From the NCBI RefSeq assembly GCF_020883455.1, contig NZ_CP086615.1:1798001-1862000 (forward strand): a stretch of DNA of 64,000 nt, written 5' to 3'. The stretch is from Spiribacter halobius (GTDB lineage Bacteria; Pseudomonadota; Gammaproteobacteria; Nitrococcales; Nitrococcaceae). The notes beneath the pieces are model-generated. The model ran no database searches and was not told the DNA's origin. It saw nothing but the letters and a program-made list of their open reading frames with translations. Made by a program: the position numbers and the translations under genes. Positions within the stretch are counted from its first letter, which is position 1. The number at the start of each line of letters is the position of its first letter. This document shows positions 46,026-57,838 of the stretch, one piece after another.

Positions 46026-46478
46026 TCAGGACGAGACGCCGGCCTGCTGGCGGGCGCGGACGTTGTGCCGGATCATCGCGGTGCGCCCGCGCAGGCCCTC
46101 GGGGATATCCAGATGCTCGCCTACCAGCATCACCAGCCGGCGGACGCCGTCGTCCTTGGCGTGGATCTCGTGCAGCGTGCGCTGGACCGAGGCCTTCGGC
46201 AGCGCGTCCGCGAAGCCCTGCAGGAGATAGATCCCGTAGTGGCGGCTTGCGGAGATGTAGGAGAGCACCTCCGCCGGCGCGCGCGTGCGCGGAATGAAGA
46301 TGTGCTCCACGCCGAGCCGGTAGAGGCCGCTGTCCGCGGTCCAGTGATAGACCGCGCGGCCCGTGGTCAGCGTCAGTCGCTTGAACAGGGCGAGGAGCCG
46401 GTCCGTCTCGCCGGTTTCCAGCGCCGCGATGCGGTAGTTGGAGTCGATGACCCGCTGCAGCGTCCGTGTTGCATCCAT
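46026..46478 (-). CDS. Stand-alone Ycf46-like ATPase N-terminal domain
   Basis: 150 residues from the ATG at 46478 (GAGGG about 9 nt upstream; an ATG at 46496 is an alternative). The pattern VIDSNYRIAALETGETDRLL, AVYHWTADSGL, then PAEVLSYISASRHYGIYLLQ and RRLVMLVGEHLDIPEGLRG resembles the non-catalytic N-terminal region of Ycf46-type AAA+ ATPases. No Walker A or B and no AAA+ domain follow. It may bind partners of such an ATPase encoded elsewhere, or be an independent protein. The family call is from pattern memory. Confidence 0.6.
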   Translation of the reverse strand: MDATRTLQRVIDSNYRIAALETGETDRLLALFKRLTLTTGRAVYHWTADSGLYRLGVEHIFIPRTRAPAEVLSYISASRHYGIYLLQGFADALPKASVQRTLHEIHAKDDGVRRLVMLVGEHLDIPEGLRGRTAMIRHNVRARQQAGVSS

Positions 46479-46587
46479 CGTCTTTCGCCCTCGCATGAGC
46501 ATGACCTGTGGACAGTATCGTGCATGCGGGGCCGACCGGCGACTGTGAGGGATTTCATACTTGGGCGATCCGGTGATCGCCTGTGGA

Positions 46588-47367
46588 TCACCCGCCGTCC
46601 GACGTGGGCGCCACCCGGTACTGCCCGCCCGGCGTGACCGGCGTCGCCGGTGCCAGCAACGGCAGCAGGATTTCGGCGACGCGGTCCGCGGAGGGCAGGT
46701 CGTCCGTCGTCTCCCCCGGGTAGGCAGAGCGGCGCAGGGCCGTGTGTATCGGGCCCGGATCGACGCTGGCGACGGTCACCGGTGAGCCCGCCGGCTGCTC
46801 GGCGGCCAGGGTGCGCATCAGGCCCTCGAGGCCGGCCTTGGCGACGGCGTAGGCGCCCATGTAGGCCTGCCCCTCGCGGCCTGCGCGGTCGCTGATGAAC
46901 AGCACCCGCGCATCGCGCGAGCCCGCCAGCAGGGGCAGGCAGGCGCGGGTGAGCAGGAAGGGGGCGTTCAGGTTGACCTGCAGCGTCTTCATCCAGTGCT
47001 CGACGTCGTAGTGCGCGAGGGGGGCCGGCTCGCCGAGCTGCGCCGCGCCGTGGACGAGGGCATCCAGCCCGCCCAGGGCCTCTTCCAGGCGCTCGGCGAG
47101 CTCGGCGTGGTCGTCGGGCGAGGCGCCGAGCAGGTCCATGGGGTAGAGCGCGGGTTGCGGATGGCCGGCGGCCTCGAGTGTGTCGTACAGCTGCTCCAGG
47201 GCACGCAGGTTCCTGTCCAGCAGCACCACGGTGGCGCCGTGGGCTGCCGCGAGCCGCGCGAGGGCGGCACCCAGGCCGGCGGCCGCGCCGGTGATCAGGA
47301 CCCGGCGGCCGGCAAGGGCATCGGCGGGCAGCTCGGCGGACGGGGGCAACGGCAGCGGCGCGGTCAT
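46588..47367 (-). CDS. SDR-family oxidoreductase, YciK-like
   Basis: 259 residues from an ATG overlapping the upstream stop (ATGA). NAD(P) site VLITGAAAGLGAALAR with GxxxGxG, catalytic YxxxK in AYAVAKAGLEG, and a Ser in FISDRAGREG. YciK proteins sit downstream of the ubiG-gph genes in Pseudomonas as well. The reaction is unknown. It is the last gene of the mtaD-ubiG-mupP operon. Confidence 0.88.
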   Translation of the reverse strand: MTAPLPLPPSAELPADALAGRRVLITGAAAGLGAALARLAAAHGATVVLLDRNLRALEQLYDTLEAAGHPQPALYPMDLLGASPDDHAELAERLEEALGGLDALVHGAAQLGEPAPLAHYDVEHWMKTLQVNLNAPFLLTRACLPLLAGSRDARVLFISDRAGREGQAYMGAYAVAKAGLEGLMRTLAAEQPAGSPVTVASVDPGPIHTALRRSAYPGETTDDLPSADRVAEILLPLLAPATPVTPGGQYRVAPTSDGG

Positions 47368-48230
47368 TCGGCGGTCTCCGATGGCAGGGGGCGGATGCGC
47401 TCCGGTCGTCGGGCACTGCGCCAGGCGAGCCAGAGCTTGCGCAGGGGCGTGAGGTGGTGGCGACGCTCGAGCTGCGGGTGATCGTCCTCGGCCATGACCG
47501 CCAGCAGCCGTCGATAGAGCACGGCCAGCACCAGAGCAGGCCGCTGCCGGCGCCGGGCCGGGCGGGGCAGACGGCGGATGGCGCTGTCGAGAAAGTCGCG
47601 GGCGCGTTGCCCCTGCACGGCCAGGACGCGGCGCAGCGCCTCGCTGTCGCGGCGGGCGAGGAGGTCCTCCCGGGTCAGCCCCTCGGCCGCCAGATCCGCC
47701 TCCGGAATGTAGACGCGGCCGGCGGCGATGTCCCGACCCAGATGGCGCAGCAGCCGGGTGAGCTCCAGACCCATGGCGAGGTCGTGGGCGAAGGCGGCGG
47801 TCTGCGGGGTGTCCGGTCCGCCCACCCGTCGCGCCAGCTCGGCCAGCCCGCCGGCGCGGTGGCAGTAGACGGTGAGCTCGCGCAGGGCCGGGTAGCTGCC
47901 GTACTCGAGATCCATGCGTGCGGCCTCGATGACCTCGGCGAAGGGCTCGCGGGCAAAGCCGTGACGCTCGATCACCGGCGCCAGGGCCTGGCTCACGGGA
48001 TGGCGGGGCTGGCCGGCGAACAGGCGCTCCAGCTCTTCCTGCCACCATTTGAGCTTGACCGCGCCCACGCCGGGGTCGCTCACCTCCCGCGGCACCTCCA
48101 GCACCTCGGCCCGGTAGGCGGCAAGGGCCAGCAGCGCCTCGCGTTCGGGAGCGCCTGCAAACAGCAGGGCATAATGCAGGCTCGAGCCTTCCGGCGCCGC
48201 CTTGTCGCGGCAGTACGCGAGAGGATCCAT
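47364..48230 (-). CDS. Squalene/phytoene synthase-like protein
   Basis: 288 residues with the isoprenoid-synthase helical fold. The second Asp-rich region is RHLGRDIAAGRVYIP. The first motif of true synthases (DDxxD-type) is replaced by EVSDPGVGAVKLKWWQEEL, as in the NDUFAF6-like group linked to complex I assembly. Head-to-head prenyl condensation is therefore doubtful. It sits between mupP and the YciK-like gene and overlaps the latter. Confidence 0.85.
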   Translation of the reverse strand: MDPLAYCRDKAAPEGSSLHYALLFAGAPEREALLALAAYRAEVLEVPREVSDPGVGAVKLKWWQEELERLFAGQPRHPVSQALAPVIERHGFAREPFAEVIEAARMDLEYGSYPALRELTVYCHRAGGLAELARRVGGPDTPQTAAFAHDLAMGLELTRLLRHLGRDIAAGRVYIPEADLAAEGLTREDLLARRDSEALRRVLAVQGQRARDFLDSAIRRLPRPARRRQRPALVLAVLYRRLLAVMAEDDHPQLERRHHLTPLRKLWLAWRSARRPERIRPLPSETAE

Positions 48231-48236
48231 TCCGGC

Positions 48237-48956
48237 TCAGAGGGCCGCAACGGCGGTGTGGCGGCCGTTGCGGTGGTCCGCCCAGGCATCGGCGGCGAGC
48301 CAGCGCTCGATCTCCTGCGGGTGGCCGATGAGGCCGTCAGCCCCCCAGCGGGTGACCCGGTCCTCGGCGGAGAGGTAGCCGAACAGGGCCACCAGCGTGA
48401 GTGTGCCGGCGCGGCGGCCGGCCTCGACGTCGCGCTCGGCATCGCCCACGAAGACGCATTCCCGTGGCGGCAGACCGAGCCGCCGGCAGCCCTCCAGCAC
48501 CTGGTAGGGATCGGGCTTGCGGCGGCGGAGATCGTCGCCGCTGACCACGCAGTGCGGGCGCTCGCCATAGCCGAGGGCGGCCACCAGCGGCTCGGTGAGC
48601 CAGCCTGGCTTGTTGGTGACGATGCCCCAGGGCACACCGCCGCGCTCGAGGGTATGCAGGAGCTCTTCCATGCCGTCGAAGGGTTGCGTCTCGCAGCTGA
48701 GACGCTCGCGGTAAAGGGCCAGAAAGCGCTGGCGTAGCGGCTCGAAGCGCGGATCATCCGGGGCGAGGTCGAAGCCGCGGCGGATCATCGGGGCACTGCC
48801 GTGGGAGACCGCGCTGGCGAGCTGGGCGGCGGCGAGGGGCGGCAGATCCTCTTCCCGGCGCAGGGCGTTGAGGCTGCTGATGAGGTCGGGCGCGGTGTCG
48901 AACAGGGTACCGTCGAGGTCGAGCAGCACGGCGCGGGCGAGGGGTAGGCGTCTCAT
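48237..48956 (-). CDS. mupP: HAD phosphatase, MupP-like (Gph family)
   Basis: 239 residues. HAD motifs: DLDGTLFDTAPDL (nucleophile Asp13), VTNKP (motif II Thr), KPDPYQVL and FVGDAERDVEAG. Automated tools would call it phosphoglycolate phosphatase. However, SHGSAPMIRRGF, FDGMEELLHTL and WGIVTNKP, and the position next to ubiG and mtaD near gyrA, match MupP of Pseudomonas, the MurNAc-6-phosphate phosphatase of cell-wall recycling. Its partners AmgK and MurU are not in this window, so the specific role is inference. It overlaps ubiG by 4 nt. Confidence 0.82.
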   Translation of the reverse strand: MRRLPLARAVLLDLDGTLFDTAPDLISSLNALRREEDLPPLAAAQLASAVSHGSAPMIRRGFDLAPDDPRFEPLRQRFLALYRERLSCETQPFDGMEELLHTLERGGVPWGIVTNKPGWLTEPLVAALGYGERPHCVVSGDDLRRRKPDPYQVLEGCRRLGLPPRECVFVGDAERDVEAGRRAGTLTLVALFGYLSAEDRVTRWGADGLIGHPQEIERWLAADAWADHRNGRHTAVAAL

Positions 48957-49678
48957 GGGCTTTGCGGGTCGGGCCGCCGGCAGTGGGCGAGGTAGTTCAC
49001 GGTGACATCGTCGCCGAGGAAGTAGCGGCGGGTGATCGGGTTGTAGCCGAGCCCCTGCAGATGCGCGAGCTCGAGGCCGCTCGCCCGCACCCAGGTGCCG
49101 AGCTCGGAGGGCCGGATAAAGGCCGAGTAGCGATGGGTGCCCCGCGGCAGCAGCCGCAGCACGCGCTCGGCGCCGACGATGGCGAAGAGATAGGCCTTGG
49201 GCGTGCGGCTCAGGGTGGAGAAGACGACATCACCGCCGGGGCGCACCAGCGCCGCGCAGGCCCGCACCACGGAGGCCGGGTCCGGCACGTGCTCCAGCAG
49301 CTCGAGGCAGGTCACAAGATCGAAGCTCGCCGGCGCCTCCTCGGCCAGCGCCTCCACGGCGACGTGGCGGTAGGTTACCGCCGCCCCCGTCTCCAGGGCG
49401 TGCAGCCGTGCCACCTCCAGGCTGCGCTCGGCGAGGTCGATGCCGGTCACCTCGGCGCCGCGGTCCGCCAGACCCTCGGCGAGGATGCCGCCACCGCAGC
49501 CGACATCGAGCACGCGACGGCCGGCGAGCGCCCCCGCGCGGCGCTCGATATAATCCAGGCGCAGCGGATTGATGGCGTGGAGGGGGGCGAAATCGCCCGC
49601 GGGATCCCACCAGCCGCTCGCCGCCTCGTCGAAACGGGCGAGCTCCTCGGGGTCGGCGTTGCGGCTGTGGCCGTCCAT
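48953..49678 (-). CDS. ubiG: Ubiquinone O-methyltransferase UbiG
   Basis: SAM-dependent methylation of both hydroxyls in ubiquinone synthesis. 241 residues. Opening ARFDEAASGWWDPAGDFAPL with HAINPLRLDYI is the UbiG signature; SAM motif VLDVGCGGGILAEGLA (about 58-72), then CLELLEHVPDP. It starts 30 nt after mtaD and overlaps mupP. Confidence 0.95.
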   Translation of the reverse strand: MDGHSRNADPEELARFDEAASGWWDPAGDFAPLHAINPLRLDYIERRAGALAGRRVLDVGCGGGILAEGLADRGAEVTGIDLAERSLEVARLHALETGAAVTYRHVAVEALAEEAPASFDLVTCLELLEHVPDPASVVRACAALVRPGGDVVFSTLSRTPKAYLFAIVGAERVLRLLPRGTHRYSAFIRPSELGTWVRASGLELAHLQGLGYNPITRRYFLGDDVTVNYLAHCRRPDPQSP

Positions 49679-49708
49679 CAGTGTGGCCGTCGGTCGTCGC
49701 GCTCTCGG

Positions 49709-51022
49709 CTATGCCGAAATCGTATCACGCCAGCGCCGCACCCGCTCCAGCAGCGCCGGCATGTCGAGGGTCTGCGGCAGGCGGTCCGCCAGCACCGGCC
49801 GCCCGGCGATCCAGACGTCGGTAACCTGGCTGCGGCCGGTGGCGTAGGCGAGCTGGGAGACCACGTTGTGCAGCGGCTGCGCCTCCGGCCCGGAGAGGTC
49901 GACGGCGATCATGTCGGCGGCCTTGCCAGGCAGCAGGCTGCCGATCTCGTGGTCACGGCCGAGGGCGCGGGCGCCTCCCAGGGTGGCGAGATGCAGTGCC
50001 TGCCAGGCGGGCAGGGCGCCGGCGTCGCCGCTCTCGGCCTTGGCCACCAGGGCGGCGCTGCGCAGCTCGCCGAAGAGGTTGAGGTCGTTGTTGCTGGCGG
50101 CGCCGTCGGTGCCGAGGGCCACGTTCACGCCGCGGGCGAGCAGGTCGGTGACCGGGCAGAGGCCGCTGGCGAGCTTGAGATTGGCCTCGGGGCAGTGCAC
50201 CACGTGGGCGCCGCTCTCGGCGAGGCGCGCGCGCTCGTCGCCGGTGAGCTGGGTCATGTGCACCGCGAGCAGGCGCGGGCCGAGCAGGCCGAGGGCGTCC
50301 AGTCGCGCCAGGGGCCGGTCACCGTGCTCGCGCACCGAGTCGGCCACCTCGCCGGCGGTCTCGTGCAGATGGATGTGCACCCGCCGGTCCAGATCATCGG
50401 CCAGGATGCGCACCCGCTCGAGGCTGGCCTCGCCCACGGTGTAGGGCGCATGGGGGGCGAGCACGGTGTCCACCAGCGGATGGTCGCGCCAGTCGGCGTG
50501 CAGGGCGCGGCCGCGCTCGAGGTAGCCATCGGGGCCGTCGGCGTAGACGGTAGGGAAGTCGAGCACGATCATGCCTACGGTGACCCGCATGCCGGCGTGG
50601 CTCGCCACCTCCGCCACGGTCTCCGGGAAGTAGTACATGTCATTGAAGCAGGTCACGCCGCCGCGCAGCATCTCGACCACAGCAAGCTCCGTGCCGTCGC
50701 GCACGAAGGCCTCGCTGACATGGGCCTGCTCCGCCGGCCAGATGTGTTCGGTGAGCCAGGTCATCAGTGGCAGGTCGTCGGCGTAGCCCCGGAGCAGCGC
50801 CATCGCCGCATGGGTGTGGGCGTTGACGAGCCCCGGCATCAGCGCCTGACCCGGCAGCTCGCGCACCCTGGCGGGCCGGTAGTGGCGTTCCGCCTCCGGG
50901 CGCGGCAGCAGGGCGACCAGGGCGCCGTCACGCACGGCCACGGAGTGGTCCTCGAACACCGCGCCGGCTGGCTCCATGGGCACCACCCAGCCCGGGTGCA
51001 GCAACAGGTCCACGTCTTCCAT
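49709..51022 (-). CDS. mtaD: 5'-methylthioadenosine/SAH deaminase
   Basis: 437 residues from the ATG at 51022 (GAGGAG 7 nt upstream). TRZ/ATZ amidohydrolase with metal motif [35 protein letters not shown] and [15 protein letters not shown]. It deaminates 5'-methylthioadenosine and S-adenosylhomocysteine. The divergent mtnA handles a later step of the salvage path (methylthioribose-1-phosphate), which explains the pairing. A 7-bp inverted repeat lies between them. Confidence 0.9.
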   Translation of the reverse strand: MEDVDLLLHPGWVVPMEPAGAVFEDHSVAVRDGALVALLPRPEAERHYRPARVRELPGQALMPGLVNAHTHAAMALLRGYADDLPLMTWLTEHIWPAEQAHVSEAFVRDGTELAVVEMLRGGVTCFNDMYYFPETVAEVASHAGMRVTVGMIVLDFPTVYADGPDGYLERGRALHADWRDHPLVDTVLAPHAPYTVGEASLERVRILADDLDRRVHIHLHETAGEVADSVREHGDRPLARLDALGLLGPRLLAVHMTQLTGDERARLAESGAHVVHCPEANLKLASGLCPVTDLLARGVNVALGTDGAASNNDLNLFGELRSAALVAKAESGDAGALPAWQALHLATLGGARALGRDHEIGSLLPGKAADMIAVDLSGPEAQPLHNVVSQLAYATGRSQVTDVWIAGRPVLADRLPQTLDMPALLERVRRWRDTISA

Positions 51023-51077
51023 CGGGGGTCTCCTCACAACTCGGTGGGCCGGGCGTCCGCGGGGCGCCCGGCAAGGC

Positions 51078-51104
51078 CAGTGTGCGACAATGGCGGCCAC
51101 ACTG
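51078..51104. promoter_or_regulatory. Inverted repeat CAGTGTG-N13-CACACTG between mtaD and mtnA
   Basis: Perfect 7-bp half-sites at 51078-51084 and 51098-51104 in the 104-bp divergent region, centred 36 nt before the mtnA start. It is a reasonable joint operator for the two salvage genes. No regulator is encoded nearby. The repeat could also be fortuitous. Confidence 0.45.
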
Positions 51105-51126
51105 TCAGGCGCGTCAGGGAGCCCGG

Positions 51127-52161
<1,035 letters not shown>

Positions 52162-52162
52162 C

Positions 52163-52720
52163 ATGCGCCTTCCCCTGCTTACCCTGGCCATGGCGGCCGG
52201 CATCGGTTCCGCCGCCGCAGACGGCAATCCCGAGGTGGTATTCGAGACCAGCGCCGGCGAAATCCGCCTGGAGCTGCTGGCGGACGCTGCCCCGGTGACC
52301 GTGGAGAACTTCCTTGGCTACGTGGACGACGGCTTCTACGACGGCACCATCTTCCACCGCGTGATCCCCGGCTTCGTGGTCCAGGGCGGCGGCTTCACCG
52401 AGGACCTCTCGCGCAAGCCCACGGGTCAGCCCATCGTCAACGAAGCGGACAACGGCCTGAAGAACGAACGCGGGACCCTCTCCATGGCCCGCACTCAGGC
52501 GAAGGACAGTGCCACCTCGCAGTTCTTCATCAACCTCGCGGACAACGCCTTTCTCGATCACGGTGCGCGGGACTTCGGCTACGCCGTCTTCGCCCGCGTG
52601 GTGGAGGGAATGGACGTGGTCCAGCGCATAGCCGAAGGGCAGACCAGCCGGCGCGGTCCGATGACGGACGTGCCGGTGGACCCGGTGGTGGTGGAGCGGG
52701 CGCGCCGCGTCGAGCCCTGA
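52163..52720 (+). CDS. ppiA: Periplasmic cyclophilin-type peptidylprolyl isomerase
   Basis: 185 residues with a short signal peptide ([19 protein letters not shown]). Cyclophilin core: [40 protein letters not shown] and [16 protein letters not shown]. The catalytic Arg in FHR and Phe/Gln residues are present. It sits between mtnA and gyrA. Confidence 0.92.
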   Translation: MRLPLLTLAMAAGIGSAAADGNPEVVFETSAGEIRLELLADAAPVTVENFLGYVDDGFYDGTIFHRVIPGFVVQGGGFTEDLSRKPTGQPIVNEADNGLKNERGTLSMARTQAKDSATSQFFINLADNAFLDHGARDFGYAVFARVVEGMDVVQRIAEGQTSRRGPMTDVPVDPVVVERARRVEP

Positions 52721-52816
52721 CGGCGCCGCCCCGGGGCCGAGCAGCGGGGCCCGCTCGCCGCCGGCCGCGGTCCGGTGCCGCCACCAGGGCGGGCGCTGCC
52801 GGGGGCGGCCAGCGCG

Positions 52817-52825
52817 TGGTATGAT
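52817..52825 (+). promoter_or_regulatory. Candidate extended -10 promoter of gyrA
   Basis: TGGTATGAT, an extended -10 element (TG-N-TATGAT), lies 81 nt upstream of the gyrA ATG in an otherwise very GC-rich region. No good -35 is visible, which extended -10 promoters can tolerate. Moderate support. Confidence 0.5.
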
Positions 52826-52840
52826 TGACGGCTATCCGCG

Positions 52841-52867
52841 GGCGGCCCGGTGCATCACCGGGCCGCC
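52841..52867 (+). other. 12-bp perfect hairpin in the gyrA leader
   Basis: GGCGGCCCGGTG, loop CAT, CACCGGGCCGCC: a perfect 12-bp stem, very stable, lying between the candidate promoter and the gyrA start (38 nt before the ATG). No T-run follows. It could be a weak terminator for upstream transcription or a leader structure. Confidence 0.6.
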
Positions 52868-52905
52868 TGCATTGTGCCCCCACTCCCGAGAAGTGAGACC
52901 GCCCG

Positions 52906-55449
<2,544 letters not shown>

Positions 55450-55526
55450 CAGGCACACTGCGACGCCCCTTCGCGTCCTGGCCCGGGCGCCCACCGGTTA
55501 TTCACGCAAAGCTCTGGAGCGAACCC

Positions 55527-56609
55527 ATGTCGCGAGTCTTCAACTTCAGCGCCGGTCCGGCGGTGCTGCCGGAGCCCGTGCTCCGGCAGGCCGCCGAGGA
55601 AATGCTCGACTGGCAGGGCAGTGGCATGTCCGTGATGGAGATGAGCCATCGCGGCAAGGAATTCGTCGGCATCGCCGCCCAGGCGGAGCAGGACCTGCGG
55701 GATCTGCTCGCGGTACCGGACAACTACAAGGTGCTGTTCCTGCAGGGTGGGGCGACGGGGCAGTTCGCCGCCGTCCCCCTCAACCTGCTTGGCGACAACG
55801 GCCGTGCCGACTACCTCGACACCGGGAGCTGGTCGAAGAAGGCCATCGCCGAGGCCCGCGGGCACGGGGAGGTCAACGTCGCCGCCGAGGGGGGCTCGGG
55901 CGACCCCATGAGCATCCCGGCCCCGGACGCGTGGCGGCTCGACCCGCAGGCAGCCTACGTCCACTACTGCGCCAACGAGACCATCACCGGCGTGGAGTTC
56001 CACGACATCCCCGAGACCGGCGAAGTGCCGCTGGTCTCGGACATGTCCTCCACCATCCTCTCGCGGCCGCTGGACGTCTCCCGCTTCGGCGTGATCTACG
56101 CTGGCGCCCAGAAGAACTTCGGGCCGGCGGGGCTGACCCTGGTGATCGTGCGCGAGGACCTGCTCGGCCGCGCCCGGCCCGGCACGCCGGCGATCTGGGA
56201 CTGGGCCCGACAGGCCGAGGCGGACTCCATGCTCAACACCCCTGCCACCTACTCCTGGTACATCGCCGGGCTGGTGTTCCAGTGGCTGAAGCGCGAGGGC
56301 GGTCTGGAGGCCATGGCCGAGCACAACCGGCGCAAGGCGGAGAAGCTCTACGCCGCCATCGACGGCTCCGACTTCTATCGCAACCCCGTGGACCCGGCCT
56401 GTCGCTCCTGGATGAACGTGCCCTTCGTGCTGGCGGACAGCAGCCTGGACGGCGACTTCCTCGCCGAGGCCTCCGCCGCCGGCCTGAAGACGCTGAAGGG
56501 CCATCGGTCGGTGGGCGGCATGCGCGCCAGCCTCTACAACGCGATGCCCGAGGCGGGCGTGGACGCGCTGATCGACTTCATGCAGGACTTCGAGCGCCGC
56601 CGGGGCTGA
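55527..56609 (+). CDS. serC: Phosphoserine aminotransferase
   Basis: Second step of serine synthesis and also a step of pyridoxine synthesis. 360 residues from the ATG at 55527 (TGGAG 8 nt upstream). Fold-type I PLP enzyme: [30 protein letters not shown], Schiff-base lysine in [17 protein letters not shown] (about 199), and C-terminal RSWMNVPF and RASLYNAM. It opens the amino-acid run after gyrA; serA follows. Confidence 0.96.
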   Translation: MSRVFNFSAGPAVLPEPVLRQAAEEMLDWQGSGMSVMEMSHRGKEFVGIAAQAEQDLRDLLAVPDNYKVLFLQGGATGQFAAVPLNLLGDNGRADYLDTGSWSKKAIAEARGHGEVNVAAEGGSGDPMSIPAPDAWRLDPQAAYVHYCANETITGVEFHDIPETGEVPLVSDMSSTILSRPLDVSRFGVIYAGAQKNFGPAGLTLVIVREDLLGRARPGTPAIWDWARQAEADSMLNTPATYSWYIAGLVFQWLKREGGLEAMAEHNRRKAEKLYAAIDGSDFYRNPVDPACRSWMNVPFVLADSSLDGDFLAEASAAGLKTLKGHRSVGGMRASLYNAMPEAGVDALIDFMQDFERRRG

Positions 56610-56640
56610 ACCGGCGGCTGCCGCGACCGGGAGGAACCCA

Positions 56641-57810
56641 ATGTACAAGATCCTCACGCTGAACAACATCTCGGCCAAGGGCCTCGACCGGCTGCCGCGG
56701 GAGCTCTTCGAGGCCTCCTCCGAGATCCAGCATCCGGATGCCGTGCTGCTGCGCTCGGCGAAGCTCCACGACTGGCCGATCCCGGACACCCTCAAGGCGG
56801 TGGGCCGGGCCGGCGCCGGCGTGAACAACATCCCCGTCGAGGCCATGAGCCGGCGTGGCATTCCGGTGTTCAACGCGCCCGGGGCCAACGCCAACGCCGT
56901 CAAGGAGCTGGTGATCGCGGGCCTGTTCCTGGCGGCCCGCAATATCTGCCCGGCCTGGGACTTCGCCCGCCAGCTGCAGGGCAGCGACGCGGAGATGAAC
57001 CAGCAGGCCGAGGCGGAGAAGAAGCGCTTCACCGGTTTCGAGCTGCCGGGACGGACCCTCGGCGTGATCGGACTCGGCGCCATCGGCGTCAACGTCGCCA
57101 ATGCCGCGCGGGCGCTCGGCATGAACGTCATCGGCTACGACCCGGACATCACCGTGCGCAGCGCCTGGCGGCTGGAGGCCGCGGTGCGCCGGGCCCACAG
57201 CATCGACGAGGTGTTCGCCGAGTCGGACATGGTGACCCTGCACGTGCCCGAGACCGACACGACCCGCCACATGGTCAACGGCTCGCGCCTCGCCACGGCG
57301 CGCAAGGGGATGGTGCTGGTGAACTTCGCCCGCGCCGGGGTCGTGGACGTGGAGGCGGTGGCCGGCGCCCTGGACAGCGGCCGGCTGCACTCCTATATCT
57401 GCGATTTCCCGAGCAATGCGCTTAAAGGAAGGGACGACGTGGTCGCACTGCCGCACCTGGGGGCTTCCACCCACGAGGCGCAGGAGAACTGCGCCATCAT
57501 GGTGGCCGATCAGGTGCGGGACTTCCTCGAGACCGGCAACGTGGTCAATTCGGTGAACTTCCCGGAGCTGGTGCTGCCGCGCAACGGCAGCGGCGACCGA
57601 CTGACGGTGGTGAACGCCAATGTGCCGAACATGCTCGGGCAGATCTCCACGGCCGTCGCCGAGGCCGGGCTCAACATCGACGACATGGTCAACAAGTCCC
57701 GCGGAGACATCGCCTACACGGTCACCGATGTCGCCGGCCGCATCCCCGCCGAGGTGGTGGAGCGGCTGCGTGGCATCGAGGGGGTGCTGAGCGTGCGGGT
57801 GATCGAGTAA
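56641..57810 (+). CDS. serA: D-3-phosphoglycerate dehydrogenase
   Basis: First step of serine synthesis. 389 residues. NAD motif GLGAIGVNVANAARALG (about 144-160), catalytic Arg/Glu/His set in GAGVNNIPVEAM, NFARAGVVD and PHLGASTHEAQENC. An ACT domain (about 315-389, LTVVNANVPNMLGQIST on) gives serine feedback. GGGAGGA lies 6 nt before the ATG. Putting serA and serC together completes two of three serine steps. Confidence 0.93.
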   Translation: MYKILTLNNISAKGLDRLPRELFEASSEIQHPDAVLLRSAKLHDWPIPDTLKAVGRAGAGVNNIPVEAMSRRGIPVFNAPGANANAVKELVIAGLFLAARNICPAWDFARQLQGSDAEMNQQAEAEKKRFTGFELPGRTLGVIGLGAIGVNVANAARALGMNVIGYDPDITVRSAWRLEAAVRRAHSIDEVFAESDMVTLHVPETDTTRHMVNGSRLATARKGMVLVNFARAGVVDVEAVAGALDSGRLHSYICDFPSNALKGRDDVVALPHLGASTHEAQENCAIMVADQVRDFLETGNVVNSVNFPELVLPRNGSGDRLTVVNANVPNMLGQISTAVAEAGLNIDDMVNKSRGDIAYTVTDVAGRIPAEVVERLRGIEGVLSVRVIE

Positions 57811-57838
57811 CGACGCAGCGGGGGGAGAGGGGAACGCG

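Noticed and set aside
45791-46297. Short frames in the 470-bp gap around repeat copy B
   Set aside because: They lack ribosome-binding sites and follow the repeat's composition; no similarity to known proteins was recognised.
52841-52867. Intrinsic terminator of ppiA
   Set aside because: The stem is strong but no U-run follows, and it lies downstream of a likely gyrA promoter, so I list it as a leader structure.
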